Shown here one piece after another: positions 24,505 through 36,844 of a stretch of DNA of 64,000 bases. The stretch covers positions 28,081,956 through 28,145,955 of the forward strand of contig CM049312.1 in the NCBI GenBank assembly GCA_026874595.1. The letters are read 5' to 3'. A program made the translations under genes and the position numbers. The stretch comes from Sipunculus nudus. Lineage: Eukaryota; Annelida; Sipuncula; Golfingiida; Sipunculidae. Numbering within the stretch: the stretch's first letter is position 1; every line of letters begins with the position of its first letter. The notes under the pieces are model-generated. The model saw only the letters and a list, made by a program, of their open reading frames with translations. It was not told the origin of the DNA and searched no databases.

Positions 24505-24945
24505 TATTTATGAACACATCAATAATCTGGTGAATCAATGAAGTTTGATCGATTTCCCTCATTTATTTTATTAATGCAGACATGACACGCATAAAGAAAG
24601 CCCCAAGCAGGTCAAATTCCTCTGCTGAATGGTGTTATAAATCAGACTAAATGTAGTTAAAACTATGGTCGCTCTAACTACTTTGACAGTTCAGCGTTCT
24701 ACCCCGGCTTTGCGAGAACACAAAATTAACAACAGACGGGCCGCTGTCTATATTACTTCTGAAGAAAAGGACCAAAGAAGACAGTTGATTCCATCTGGTC
24801 TGTAAGTAGTTCTGATATTTAAACCAACTATTTGTGTCACTGTGTTGTTATTTTTTTTAATTACAAAATGGGACACATTATTGCTATTTACGTTTCACTT
24901 GGCATAAACGGTCAGGTGCAGAGAAATATCAGAAGTGTTTTTGAA
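24505..24945. repeat. Direct duplication flanking the 25-kb gene, upstream copy
   Basis: AATAATCTGGTGAATCAATG, AGGTCAAATTCCTCTGCTGAA and CAGAGAAATATCAGAA recur in the same order downstream of the gene at 26070-26440. A further piece upstream (22727-22780, CAACGTCTGACTCA) matches 25878-25920, so the upstream copy was later split by the tandem array. Confidence 0.6.
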
Positions 24946-25352
24946 CATTAATTTCCATAATTTATTAGTTAAGACTCGAGTAGTAAATGTTTTCTATACA
25001 CCTTTACTGGTTTATTAAACATGCTACATAAACCCAATAAATACAGACAGAACAGTAACATTTATGAAATATGATATATTTAGTTTCCGAAATCCGTTGA
25101 TTACTGTTCAGTTAACAAGTGAAGTTGGCTTTATTACAGTCTAATTTGGTGCTCAATTACCATAAATATACATATACATTGCGTTTGATTAAACTGCCAA
25201 ATTAGCATCTTTACATAGAGGTTTAATAGGGACTTTCATCTCTCGGCAATGATCATCTGATTGTAGTAACAGCCGCTGGGCGGGGTTTCTCATATATGTA
25301 TATTTCATATATATATTTTTTGTCAGTAGCATTCCTGTGACAATCACAAAGC

Positions 25353-25715
25353 ATGGAGAGAAAGGAAACGTTGGATGTAAAGACTTCATACGATGGAGAG
25401 CGCTACCAAATCAGTCTGAGCGGAAAAGCCTCGGTGATTGACAGTGTGGGGCTGGAAAAGTCACTGGGAGATTTTCAAACTGTGGCAGAGACGACTAAGG
25501 AAGCACCCACGACGCCAGACAAGCAGTCGAGCTACTGGGTTGAAGCTCTCGGTGACGGGTTTGTCGTCTTGAACATTATGTCTGCTCGCTCTGGTATGGT
25601 TTTGTCACGGGAACAACTTGGTGAGAACCTGCTGAATGACGGCTGGAAGTTGAAAGGTTTCACTGGCCTCGGAAATGACACCGTTTTGGAAAAGTGGCTA
25701 AAGAAACAGAAATAG
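25353..25715 (+). CDS. Small single-exon protein of the VEKW family, subfamily with the 31-kb gene
   Basis: This is an uninterrupted 120-residue frame starting at an ATG with A at -3 and G at +4. Residues 5-10 (ETLDVK) and 17-28 (YQISLSGKASVI) match the 31286 protein. Residues ~85-120 hold LSREQL..NLLNDGWKLKGF, then DTVLEKWLKKQK, the family signature. The middle (about residues 35-60) is rich in Thr, Glu and Pro and poorly conserved, perhaps a loop. There is no signal peptide, membrane segment or zinc ligand cluster. A TATATATA run sits about 50 bases before the ATG, and AATAAA at 25803-25808 lies about 90 bases after the stop, which suits a compact transcript. Duplicated sequence flanks the gene on both sides (see findings). 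Function is unknown; the fold looks alpha/beta from the strand/helix alternation (inference). Confidence 0.75.
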   Translation: MERKETLDVKTSYDGERYQISLSGKASVIDSVGLEKSLGDFQTVAETTKEAPTTPDKQSSYWVEALGDGFVVLNIMSARSGMVLSREQLGENLLNDGWKLKGFTGLGNDTVLEKWLKKQK

Positions 25716-25867
25716 ACTTACGAGGAGAAATATTTAATCTTATGTATCTATGGCCATAGGCCCTTGAAATCATATGATTATAGATAATACCACTGTAATA
25801 AGAATAAAGTGTAAATGTAAGCCACGAGCGTCAGAGGGCACGTGTCGAAGATGTATTTTAAATCATA

Positions 25868-26440
25868 ATACATGGTGGTACAACGTCTGACTCAGTTTGA
25901 TGAATACTTTGTTAGGAAGACAAAAATTATTGGATTAAGAGAAAAAGTAAGCTTAAAATGTCTGAAATAATTATCTAATACCAATGAATACTGAGGTCAT
26001 ACCCTCTAATACTAAGGCCAAACACCAAGACATTTTGAACATTTACATTAGTTTTTCATTTTTTTTTTCAACACAAGAATAATCTGGTGAATCGATGTAG
26101 CTTGATCGTTATCGATAGTTCATTAATTTTATCAATGCAATATATCAAGCATAACGATTGATCTACGTAGGTCAAGTACCTCTAGCGAACGGCGTGTGTA
26201 ATAATAAATCAGGTGAAATCTACTTTGATACTATTCTACACCGGCCGTACCACCAATCTGTATGTTACACTTGAATAGGGATAGAACCAAGGAATAAAGG
26301 TCTTTTGTTATTTAAATAAAATATTTATGTCACAATTACTTTAATTTCTTTAATTTTTTTTTAAATCTTGAAACAATTCTATTTGCCTTCCATTTTGTAA
26401 GCAGGGCATGTGCACAGAGAAATATAAGAATTACTTGGTT
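25868..26440. repeat. Direct duplication flanking the 25-kb gene, downstream copy
   Basis: Matches 22727-22780 and 24505-24945 in order (CAACGTCTGACTCA, AATAATCTGGTGAATCGATG, GTAGGTCAAGTACCTCT, CACAGAGAAATATAAGAA). No second gene copy follows it. Confidence 0.6.
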
Positions 26441-26631
26441 ACAAAGTTGTTGTTCTTCTTTCTGTCCTTTGAGAAATCAAGCATCAGACTGAGTAACTGA
26501 CCTGTTCCCGTTGTCATGGTAACGTGGGCATCGTGGAAGTGGAATACGACGACTATGACGTCATAATAACGTATCCTTTGTCTGAGACGGCCTTGGATCC
26601 GTAAGACCGAGTGTGACCCACTGACCGACAG

Positions 26632-26655
26632 CCCCCCCCCCCCCCCCCCCCCCCC
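26632..26655. repeat. C24 homopolymer
   Basis: Uninterrupted run of 24 C; a second run of 13 C is at 26767-26779, followed by (CA)n. Confidence 0.95.
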
Positions 26656-28212
26656 ATTCTTTGTTAGGTCTAACTGGTGGTGGACTTGAAAACGCTCCGT
26701 GCATGTGACCTCGTTAACCTTTTTTCCTAAAGTTAGCAGCTATGAGGGTTGCGGACTCAGAGCATACCCCCCCCCCCCCACACACACACACACTTTTGTG
26801 GAAGTATGGGCCATAGGTAATTTTGCTTTCAAATTATGTTGTCGATTTCACTTTAATATGATGGTGTTTTTATTTCAGGCGGACCTGGTTGCGGATATTG
26901 TTTTTTGCACAGGCGCTTGAACTGCTATAAGTGTAAATTTCGGTTAAATTTATTCCTGTTCTGGGTCATTTCCCTTATCTATTACTTATCTGAATTTTCT
27001 AACCGTTTTCACACTATATGGTCCATCTCTGTATTATTTGCTAAATATTTGGGATAGGTAGGCAAGATACCCCTTAGTTAGTTCCGACACCGACGTCACA
27101 TTGGTGTCGGGCTAAATTTGAAGTACGTGCGTGATTGGATGAACCGTTGTTACGTCAGCGATGTCACCATCTGAATACTCCATTGGTAAACATATCAACC
27201 AATCAGAAAGCGCGTGTCCTCGGTTGCTGCGTGTCCTCTTCGTAACAGGAATCGTTGTCATTAGAAAGAAAAAGACCTAGAAAGATAAATAACTTCCTGT
27301 CAAAATGTTGATACAGAAAGAATCCTGTGATTACTAACTTATTGAAATTTATGTATTTTAGTTGTATTTTTAAAACTGCCAAAAAGAAGAGCTGCAGTTT
27401 CAAGAGAGTGAGATAATGAATTGTCCTAAAAACTAAGTCATCTTATTGTTCATTCGTAGCGGTTCAGTTAGGCCAGCTATTCATCTGCAGTATCTATAAA
27501 ATTTATGTGATTTTGTCTGCTTCTGCATATATAATCGTAAACTGTAGGTATTGCCAGCTATGAAAGGTTCAAGGGCCAATTTTGGCCATGCTTATCTACT
27601 AATTGATAGTAAACATGATGCACGTGCCCACCTTGACAAACAAACAAAAACAAACGTAACAAAAGGTGTTTGGTTTCATTAATGAGGAAGTTAAAAGGTC
27701 ACTAGTTGCAAGAAGCCATTTGGTAAAACTTTGGTTCGTCTGACTTGTTCCTATAATTTTGGAGGGCACCCCACATGTTATAAACACGTGCATATAAACA
27801 AACAATCAAACAAAAACAGCCTGAGTACTGTGGGATCGGTGTACTCTGGGTTTTTATGCAAGGTTCGTTTACAGACCTGAGATATCGGAATAGGACCCTT
27901 TAATGAAGGCTAGTACACGTTTTACCATTTTTAAGTACTTTAACTTGTTTTTTTTTTTTTAATTACATATTTCAGCATCGAGGTCATATAAAGAGATGGC
28001 CATCTCTGTCTGTCTGCATACCTGCCATTCAGTTTGTTACTCGCAGTCATTACCATAGCGGCTAGCAACTTCGACTGTTGAATTCAAGATTTATGTTGTC
28101 TATCTATCATTGCAACATGCCATTTCCAGCACAAATCTGATTTTCTAATGCCTTAAAGGTCACTCTCTTTTCCTCATTTGCACCCTGGAATCAGTAGCAG
28201 AGACATCCAAAA

Positions 28213-28247
28213 CTCTCTCTCTCTCCTTCTCTCTCTCTTTCTCTGTC

Positions 28248-28308
<61 letters not shown>

Positions 28309-28347
28309 GTGTGTGTCTCTCTCTCTATATATATATATGTGTGTCTG

Positions 28348-28418
<71 letters not shown>
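28213..28418. repeat. Compound (CT)n-(TA)n microsatellite
   Basis: About 115 bases of CT, slightly interrupted by TT and GT, then TA runs with GTGTGTCTGTCTGT between them. Confidence 0.95.
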
Positions 28419-28424
<6 letters not shown>

Positions 28425-29564
28425 ACACGTTTATATATGATAATAATATAACATAATATATAATTATATACGTGTTGTTAAAATTGTATTATGCTTAGGT
28501 TAGTTTTATTTTCATCGTGTAGCTACGACTTTGATTAATGGGCTTTGATAAATGGATCAGTGGATCAGACAGATACCCTTTCACGTAAGATCAAGGTACA
28601 TCTGACAGCCCTCGTGTATATGTCGCGGATTCACTTTGCTCATTACTCTGATCCACCTGAGTTACAGGTCAGATAATCTGTACATAACAAGCAACGCTTG
28701 GGCAGCCAATATTTCAAGGTGAGTAATATGACCAAAAAACATATTTTGTTATAGCGATCATACAGAGAAAATGAACAAAAATTGGTCATATGCAGTTTAA
28801 ATTTCAAAAGTGTCCTTCGAAGTTTTTCTTAGATGGGTTTAACAGATTTTAAAATCGATATTATTTGGGAAAAGACTGATTTTTTAAATGAAAACTTGAC
28901 GCTTTTGTAAATAAAATTAATACTCTAAACGTAAGAAATATTTCCTCGGAAGGTTTAAACATTCTTGTTATAAAATCACATAGACCACATTTAAAAGGAT
29001 ATTGGATTTACAGTTTCTGGAAATAAACAAGTTGAGTGTGATGAAAAAAAATAAAAAACGTTTTATTGACAACAATCTTTTCGGTAACTATGCCTTGTTT
29101 AAGAAAAACAAATGCTAAACTTTAATTTCACAGTAAAGGTTTTATTTTTTTAATTTACTCTGAATAAAAAAAGAACATTTTTAAGCCTTTCATATTTTCT
29201 AGACCCGCTTAATTCCTTTTTTTTCCATGTCCATTCTGAAGCATGGTGGATTAAGGGAAAAGACGGAGCTCTCCTCAATGGGATTTAAAACTTTTTTGAA
29301 AATTAAATGAATTACGCTATATTTACGAGATATTGCTTCCACAGAGTGTGCCATTATATATACAGCTAGCCTTAACTGATAAAAGGTTTTGCACTCTCAG
29401 AGGACGTTACCCCATACCCCCACCCGACTCCGCGCGGCCTCCCTGAGCCCCTTATTTCACACTTCTCTGTCTGTCCCTGCTGAAATTCAATTTCTGAAAA
29501 GACAGTTTATTAATTGTCATATACTGAAGATCTGTTTGATTTCAGTTGTGGTAGAAAGCATAGA

Positions 29565-29712
29565 ACCGGGCGCGGATCCAGGATTATTTTGCAGGGAGGA
29601 GTCAACGGGTGTCATGCATAAAAATAGTCTAAAAAGGTCGTTGGTTAAGAGCGGGGGGGGGGGGGGGGGGGGTCTCGACCCCAAAAGCCCCCTGCCATGC
29701 ATAAGATTTGTC
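29565..29712. mobile_element. Transposon-end-like block with a G20 tract
   Basis: GCGCGGATCCAGGATTATTT begins the block. CATGCATAA.A.T.GTCTAAAAA.GGTCGTTGG occurs twice (about 29613-29644 and 29696-29730) around a G20 tract at 29653-29672, so it contains an internal direct duplication. Confidence 0.4.
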
Positions 29713-31058
29713 TAAAAAAAGGTCGTTGGATTCGCGCCTGAGAACGTATGTACATACATGACATGGAATAAAAAGCCTATGATTTCTTGTAATAGTCGGC
29801 GTGACGTACTTTTTGCAATGTGATAGATGCGTTGCAGGGCTTATATATGGTAAACACTAGGTACCCGCTATACATTCTATGGAGTCCGGCTAAAGAAGAT
29901 TCAGGTCAGCGGTGTAAAGGAGGGTACACAAAAGATCTCTTCTTAGCCACAGGCTTATATTGACCTTGTAGTGTCAGCGCGCCCGGTCCCTTATCTTTTT
30001 TTCCCCATTTAGGTGACAATAAATTGAACGAGCTCACGTCTCGCTATCTGTAGGTTACATCTAGATCTATAAGTGTCACACAAGGCTTACACGCAGACAT
30101 TCGCTGTACATAACTGATCAAAATATACCCTAAACTAGAAAATAATTTTGAACTATCACTTTCCCTAGATATCCCCGACACTTCTGACACAATGTTGGGT
30201 ACACGGCGTTTAATTACATTCATTTAAGTCGTTGGACGCACTAGCGTGCAAACATAACTTATAGTTCTTTTTAAACAAACGAACTGGGCCTGGGAGTCAT
30301 GATACCAGTTACTACTGAAACGCTGTTCCAAGGGACGTGTCAAAATATTTGCTAGAAAGAAGTTTTTTTTAATGAAACCCATAAAAGGTTGCGGTTTACT
30401 CGTATTGAGATTGAATATATACTTAATTACGGAGTCTGGTGGTGCAAAATGCCTCATCTCTTTCCTCAGCACCTGTTATTTTCAAATGCCGCCTTGGAGA
30501 TATCCGAGATGAGAACCCTTGGGAACAATTCATGTTTTGTATTTAATAGAAGCACGTGCTTTTCTATATAATGATGCATTTATATATGTAGTTTTAATAA
30601 TATAGGCTTGTACCTTGCGCTATTATGGACAATTTATTTTTCGTCAGCCGTAGACTTGGTAAATCTGCGCATATCTTGCATACTATTTCCGAGAGGATTT
30701 ATTAAATGGAGTGATTTTGGGCAATTTTATTAAATAAATTTATATACAATTATGAGTACAAAATATTCTCATGACAATAATTTCTTGATTTTTGAAAATT
30801 CTTAGCTCTAGATACGGGATGTGGTGAATTAGTAATAAATATTGTGAAAATAATTTATTAGTCAGAAAAACATCACGGAAAATTGTAAGAAATGGCGAGT
30901 ACATTTACTTAACTTAGAATTGATCAGAACCCTATGGATTGTACTGCCACCCGGATGTCTCCAGTATTAATAATGACGTTCGGGTGGCAGGCTGCTGCTA
31001 TTATCATACTTGCATTTTTTAAGCCAACGAGGTATATTAATTAAATTTGTTCACGAGA

Positions 31059-31068
31059 TTATTATTAC

Positions 31069-31104
<36 letters not shown>
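31059..31104. repeat. (ATT)n microsatellite
   Basis: ATT run about 180 bases upstream of the 31-kb gene. Confidence 0.95.
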
Positions 31105-31285
31105 CTTTTCCAGGTGAAGATCTAACGAAGCAGCTGACATAGTCTCAGAATATACAGGGTCTACCTTCATGCATTGACTGATTTTAATGTAACGATTGTA
31201 AACCATCAGAAGTGTACCAAGATTATAATTTTATTTTTTTTTTAATATTTCTTGAAACCGCGTCTTTAAAATCTCCAACATTGCT

Positions 31286-31723
31286 ATGGAAACTCTCGAC
31301 GTGAAAGCGATTTCTGGTGAGGAATTCTATCACCTCTCTTTGAGCGGCAGATTGAGCGTTATTGAGTCATACGTATTTGAAGATCATCGGTGTGGGTCGG
31401 TACACCGAAAGGACCGAAAACATGGCCGTGCGGCACTTAACCGACGTACCATGTGCTCTTCCCAGGCGTCGCCTGTCTTGCCGTCCAATTCGATATCCTT
31501 TGAAGTAAACGAGACAAATTACAACAGAATATACTTTGATAGAGGATACGGCAGGCTTGATATATCTGCTAAGTATACACAACATATGCTAAGTCGAGAG
31601 CAACTTGGTGGTGTCTTGCTTGACGACGGCTGGGAATTAAAGGGATTCGCTTGCCATGCAAGTGATATTGTTTTAGAAAAATGGGTTAAACCGAGGAAAC
31701 GCTGTACAAATCCTAACTTTTGA
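31286..31723 (+). CDS. VEKW-family protein with an enlarged, divergent middle
   Basis: This 145-residue frame is the longest family member. It opens METLDVK, then YHLSLSGRLSVIES, close to the 25353 protein, and closes with LSREQLGGVLLDDGWELKGF and DIVLEKWVKPRKR. Between about residues 30 and 75 it departs from every paralogue, with a run rich in Arg, His, Cys and Ser. That stretch could be a real insertion or the trace of compensating frameshifts or a wrongly joined intron, because both ends are in the same frame and well conserved while the middle is not. The strand before the SREQL helix is again recognisable (RLDISAKYTQ). ATTAAA at 31787-31792 could serve for polyadenylation. An (ATT)n array lies about 180 bases upstream. 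Function is unknown. Confidence 0.65.
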   Translation: METLDVKAISGEEFYHLSLSGRLSVIESYVFEDHRCGSVHRKDRKHGRAALNRRTMCSSQASPVLPSNSISFEVNETNYNRIYFDRGYGRLDISAKYTQHMLSREQLGGVLLDDGWELKGFACHASDIVLEKWVKPRKRCTNPNF

Positions 31724-32869
31724 GAGAACAGTATATTAACATTAATTGAAAGGAATACATAAAAGTGCATTTTCTCCATTCATCAAATTAAACTATTATT
31801 TTACTATATGAGCCCCCGTTGATGGATAATTGGGACTTCAAGTAATGGAATACCATACCCCTAGGTATATGAACGTCTTACTTGCACATTTCGGATTTTT
31901 TCTTTTAATATCGATTAAAACAAAGACTCTAATTACGTTTTTAAAGCTATGTCATCAGCCCCGCAAATGCCGGTAAATATACATGTAGATCCATATGTAG
32001 ACACTATTTCCATCATTGAAAATAGAACAATTGCCTGAATTAATAAATTATAAATAAGTGAATAATAAAAATCTTTATCGATTTATAAACAGCATTTCAT
32101 GTCACTCAGGCTTCAACTGTCGCAAGCTATATGAACTGATATCTGGTGACGATTTATGTAGTTAAATGTACCTTAAAATATAATCTATACATAGAAAGAG
32201 ATCGGTCGTGGGGACTTTAATTCTGAACTATTCATGAGAATATGGAGATAATGAATCATGGCACCCAAATAAATAATAAATATGTTTGTGTATCATTATG
32301 GTGTGAATACCATATAATTAAATTAAAACTAAAAGTGCTTTAAATTCTTATTCGACCCCATAAAATGTACATTATTTTAAATATGGTACAATGGTCTGTC
32401 TGATGGTATACATAGTTTTGAATTTTCACTCATTTAATATGATTTTGTAACATTAAACAAAATTTAAAGGTACACTATATTAAGCCCCCAGTAACCATAA
32501 TCCTGATTTTAAACGACTAATATTAATATACATGACAAAATCTAAAATCGTTTTTCCTTGTTTTTTTCCTCTATCATGTTACTATCTACTTTTAAGCAGA
32601 CTTTTAACAATTTTTATTCGATAATTACTGGGGGCTTAAAGAAGTATACCTTTTAAAAATATTTTTTAATGTTACAAGATCATGTGAAAATACATGAAAA
32701 GTAAAAAATATTTATACCATCAGGAAGATCAGGGTACCAGGTCTTTAATAATATACGTTATGGGGTCTTTTTTATCGAATTGAGATATAGGGGATTCAAA
32801 CATTTATGATACCTTAAATTTATTGTAAAAGCATTTTTCACCCATTTTGTAATAGCATTTTTCACTTAA

Positions 32870-33044
32870 TATACAGTGGCGGATCCAGGGGGGGGGGCGC
32901 CCGCGGCAATCGCTATACACTCCTATACTTAAGCTTGCAGCCACTCCGCTCCCCCCCCCCCCCCCCCCCGCCTATATGTGTGTGCGGGTATAGCGATTGC
33001 CCTGTAGTAAAGCTTGGAGCCACTCAACCCTCCCCCCCCCCCCC
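32870..33044. repeat. Inverted repeat with poly-G and poly-C tracts, transposon-end-like
   Basis: The segment starts CAGTGGCGGATCCAGG, a motif also seen at 29571-29582 (GCGCGGATCCAGG) and in reverse at 16-31. GGCAATCGCTATAC (32905-32918) is perfectly inverted at 32988-33001. A G10 tract and C19 and C13 tracts are included, and AAGCTTG.AGCCACTC is repeated on both sides of the C19 run. It is probably a small non-autonomous element or element end; the class is not determined. Confidence 0.5.
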
Positions 33045-34389
33045 AAATGTTCTTATTCTTGTTCCTTGCGGTAAAGATGGTGTCTCCCAGTGAGTTTGAT
33101 CTTTTGGGTCGTATATGTCCCAAGGTGCTGACAAAACCACATGAGTGAACCGCGAAGGCCCGGGCATGAATTGCTTAAAACGGTCATTAATATCGAATAT
33201 ATTAACATTCTTTTCAACTTTCAGTAGTGGTGGGCACAAGTCCGGTTGTAGGTGATCATAACCTGGTCCAGGATGTATGGGCGACAAGTCTGGACTACAT
33301 GGATAGTTCAGCATGTACTGACATGTAATATGGAAGAAACAAGAGCTGGTGTAAAGAGAAATGATAGGGCAATCACAGTTTATGTACACTCCCTACACAC
33401 ACACAGGCAGGTATTTCTTCCAGCGACTTACTCCTTCATATTAAGATGAAATAAAGTTTTAGAGATCATATTTTTTAATTCGATTAAAATGATTTTATTT
33501 CCTATATCATCAAATTAATTAAGCGATCTTTTTTTAAGATGTGGTCACACAACAGTGGTTCCTTATAACCAACCTTTAAAATTACGCTCTTCACTACATT
33601 TACATAAATATGTATATTTACGACGCTGGTGTCACGTATTTAGAACGCCTTGTGCATTGTTTAGTTTGAATTTCAATTCCGATAAACCCTAATCAGCAGA
33701 TTCGTACTCTTGTGAGTTCGATTCTGCGCAGTGTGTACGACTTTTTTTACCATCATGATAACAGGATTATTGTAGGCATTAGTAACCTAACACAGCGCTG
33801 TCAAAGCAGGCAAAGCCATGGCAAAATTAGAATCGTTGTTCAGTCAGATATATTTGTCAGCTCGGAGAAGGTTACATACACGTGTTGTAATGAGACATCG
33901 CTGGTCACATTGGCATTGTCAACACTCCCGCTAAGTGGGCCTTGCGTGTAGATCCAACAAAACCGGAAGGTTAACATGGATAGAATAAAGTAACAGAATA
34001 ATGATCAGATAATCATCAGTAATGATCAGATATAAGGGTAGTATTAGGATGAACCAAAGGTGTTCCTTTTCCTTTTGAGAGTTTTTTTTTCCCATTAGAA
34101 TCAGTATATAGACAACTATGACCATGCGTTGAAATTTTATAAAGTTTATTTTATTTTTAAAACAATAATTTACAGTTCATGTTCAATAAATATTTTGTAG
34201 GTCTAATTAAATGGGGATGTTATACATTTTGGTAAAATTGCCGAAATGTGCCGCTGATTTCTAGGGACAAAACTTTTTTTATAGTTGAACGTTCACCCCA
34301 ACACATACAGCAGAGATACCAACAGCGAGACCACAAAACGTTGCTGAGTTCCATTTCGGTTTGGGACTACGTGACAGGGCGGTAGCGCT

Positions 34390-34612
34390 CGCTTCCTTTT
34401 TTTTATTTTGCTTTATATCCTGGTGCCACATAGACCCGGTGTCTACGCAACGTAAGGTCCTGGGTGTGTTATCAGCCCCCCCCCCCCCCCATCGGCTCAG
34501 AGTGTAACACGCGTCTGGGGCACAGCCTTCCCATAAAGCTAGCTTCTCGGCTGAGATATGAACTCATGACATCGGGCTTTAAGTCATGTGCTTTACCCCT
34601 GAGCCACAAAAG
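34390..34612 (-). mobile_element. tRNA-derived SINE (family B), reverse orientation, with a C15 tract
   Basis: On the - strand TTTTGTGGCTCAGGGGTAAA GC and GACTTAAAGCCCGATGTCATGAG resemble the head of the 53.9-kb copy. The B-box area is degenerate. The body contains a 15-base C run at 34476-34490 (+ strand). It ends next to the LTR-like element that begins near 34636. Boundaries are approximate. Confidence 0.45.
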
Positions 34613-34635
34613 CCGGTCTTTACAATATTTATATT

Positions 34636-35345
34636 GTTACGGAACTTAATATAAACAGATCACGTATGCGTGATGAACACAAATTTTGTAATGGAGATAA
34701 AAACAAATCAGGTTCTGTAATACTAGGCAGCGTGAAATGTCTAGGGGAATGAATAAAGAAGTCAGTGGATTTTTGTTAAAAAATAACTATAATTTATTCT
34801 TAAAACAACCATGACAATACAATACACCAAATCAATACAATTATACAGTAAAACAGCGGTATAGCAACAAGTCAATACAATCGCACAGAAAATAATGTGC
34901 ACAGTATCTGGATGCCAACACCGCCACCGCGATAAGTATAATCTCGGAGAATGACAGTCCAGTGGAAAGTTCTTGCAACAACCCAGAAAGTAAACTTGAA
35001 GTCCAAAGGCATAAAATTCAGGAGAAAGTCTTAGAACATCTATAATTGCCACATTCGTCGGATAAGGTCTTAAACACTGACACTAGCTTCTGCGTCCGCT
35101 GGAATCTGCTCTGCTACTTTCCCTGGTTCTAAAACACAGCCCTCTTTATACCTTCACACCCCAAGCAGAGAATTTTCCACTTCTCGAACAGTCCATAAGA
35201 TCCTGCACAACACAGTAAGCACGCGTTTCAGGAATTATCGATAAGAACATAGCTACGTGTCTTAAAGGCTAATTATTCATTCACTACTGCTCGGTCAAAT
35301 TTATTGATATGCATCGTCTATTATCAACAACACATGTGAAGATTA
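34636..35345 (-). mobile_element. LTR-like element, copy B, reverse orientation
   Basis: Read on the - strand this segment matches copy A in order: a block around CTTGGGGTGTGAAGGTATAAA (TATA at 35150-35145), a stretch with CAATTATAGATGTTCT, GTATCCAGATACTG-like sequence, TAATTGTATTGATTTG, AAGAATAAATTATA (AATAAA at 34798-34793), TCATTCCCCTAGACAT, CACGCTGCCTAGT, and the end TTCCGTAACA. Divergence from copy A is substantial, so the insertions are old. The outer (5') end is uncertain. A further fragment of the 5' part (TCATTCACTACTGCTCGG) recurs at about 38460-38520. Confidence 0.5.
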
Positions 35346-35707
35346 GGTACCAATGTTGGGGAAATTGAGTTTTTCTTCAAAGAAATGTTTTTCAATATTC
35401 ACACAATAAAGATTTCCAGCGACATATAATTCTCTAAGATTATTTTTTATGGCCTAAATGTATACACATATATGACAATATTTGCATATTTTCTCCTATT
35501 TTATGAATTATTTATTAGTTCTTGGTATATCATGGGCAAAATTAGAGTCAGCGCTGGAGCGGGGGATACCCCTCTATTATCTACCTAAAATCTGGGAAAT
35601 GGGAAAAAAAGTGTTAAATACCGATACGCAGCGCCATAGTTTGGGTCTCGCACGGTTTTAAACCCTGTGCGAGTTAGTGTACCCGCACTCGCATCAAATG
35701 TATAACA

Positions 35708-36048
35708 CCCCCCCCCCCCTCCCCCAAGATCATGAATCCGCCCTTGTCAGTGCCCCCCCCCCCCCGTCCCCAGAGATCTGAGCATTCTTAGGCAAAAAAC
35801 ATGTTGAAAGTTCAGTTTGAGTAAAAATTGCCTTGCTAAAAAGCACCCTGTGAATAAAAATTAAGTTTCTGTGATTAGCGCTTATATTTTAAGAAAAATA
35901 CCCACAGAACTGCCAATTTATAGCATATATTTTTTTAAAAAAGTTCACACCGTTGAAGGGGGATTCCCCGTCCCACATATCCAACCCTCGGGATCACCCC
36001 CCCTTTAATCTTTCGCTCTGACAAAGCATATACTACCCCCCCCCCCCC
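35708..36048. repeat. Cluster of C12-C13 homopolymers
   Basis: C runs at 35708-35719, 35753-35765 and 36036-36048 with other C-rich patches between them. GAATCCGCCCTTGTCAGTG near 35733 resembles the reverse of the CAGTGGCGGATCCAGG transposon-end motif. Confidence 0.85.
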
Positions 36049-36799
36049 TCTCTGAACCCCAGTTATATGACAGCCCTTAAAACAATTCGGAGTAGGGGTT
36101 CATGTTCATCTATCTGACTTTCTGAGGAGCAACTTTCTATGAGTAAGACAGCAAATTGCTTTTTTGGACATTCTTTGAAATATTTAAATCAGAAAAAATG
36201 ATCGATACTATTATCAAATTTATAAAGAGGTGAATCATGAATAATAAAGCATAAGTAATACATTGTTAAAAAGATAAAATATTTTACATAGCTTATAGGA
36301 AAGACATAATAAATAAATGTTGCATTGATCACGCTCGTCTTGACTAATAATAACAGGGTATGATAAAACAATGTTCATTCCTCGTAGGTCATACAATCAG
36401 TGAAATGCCAACGGCAAGTCACTCATGGGACCAGATTAACTGGTAGGTATTATTCTATAAGAAAAAATGACTTTTTGCAACAGTCTTATGAAAAATATCA
36501 ACTTGGACAAGAAAATATATTATTATAAACCTTTTTGTATTGGTGTAGTAAGTGAATTCAACCAGGTCCTTTTAAATACATATATGTATATATTACCATG
36601 AAAACAAAATATAAAACATTCAGTGTGAAAAAATGGAAATAAGTATATATTAGTTTATAGTTTTGGATACCTGATACATAATAGGTTTACAATTGATGTG
36701 CAAAGTCGTGTTAAACCTAGTAAGCGATTTACACGCCTGATAAACAACTACATATAGTAACCACTTCATTTTTTTATATTAAATATGTGTGTATGTGTG

Positions 36800-36802
<3 letters not shown>

Positions 36803-36842
<40 letters not shown>
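36803..36842. repeat. (AG)n microsatellite
   Basis: AG run about 500 bases upstream of the 37-kb gene. Confidence 0.95.

Positions 36843-36844
<2 letters not shown>

Larger units (their letters stand above)
26445..31058. other. No gene seen; repeats and G/C runs
   Basis: Contains a TGACGTCA palindrome (26554-26565, TATGACGTCATA), a CCGACACC/GGTGTCGG inverted pair (27084-27110), the compound microsatellite at 28.2-28.4 kb and the transposon-end-like block at 29.6 kb. Confidence 0.5.

Noticed and set aside
28174-28456. Frames of repeated Leu-Ser, Arg-Glu and Ile-Tyr
   Set aside because: Pure translation of (CT)n and (TA)n microsatellites.
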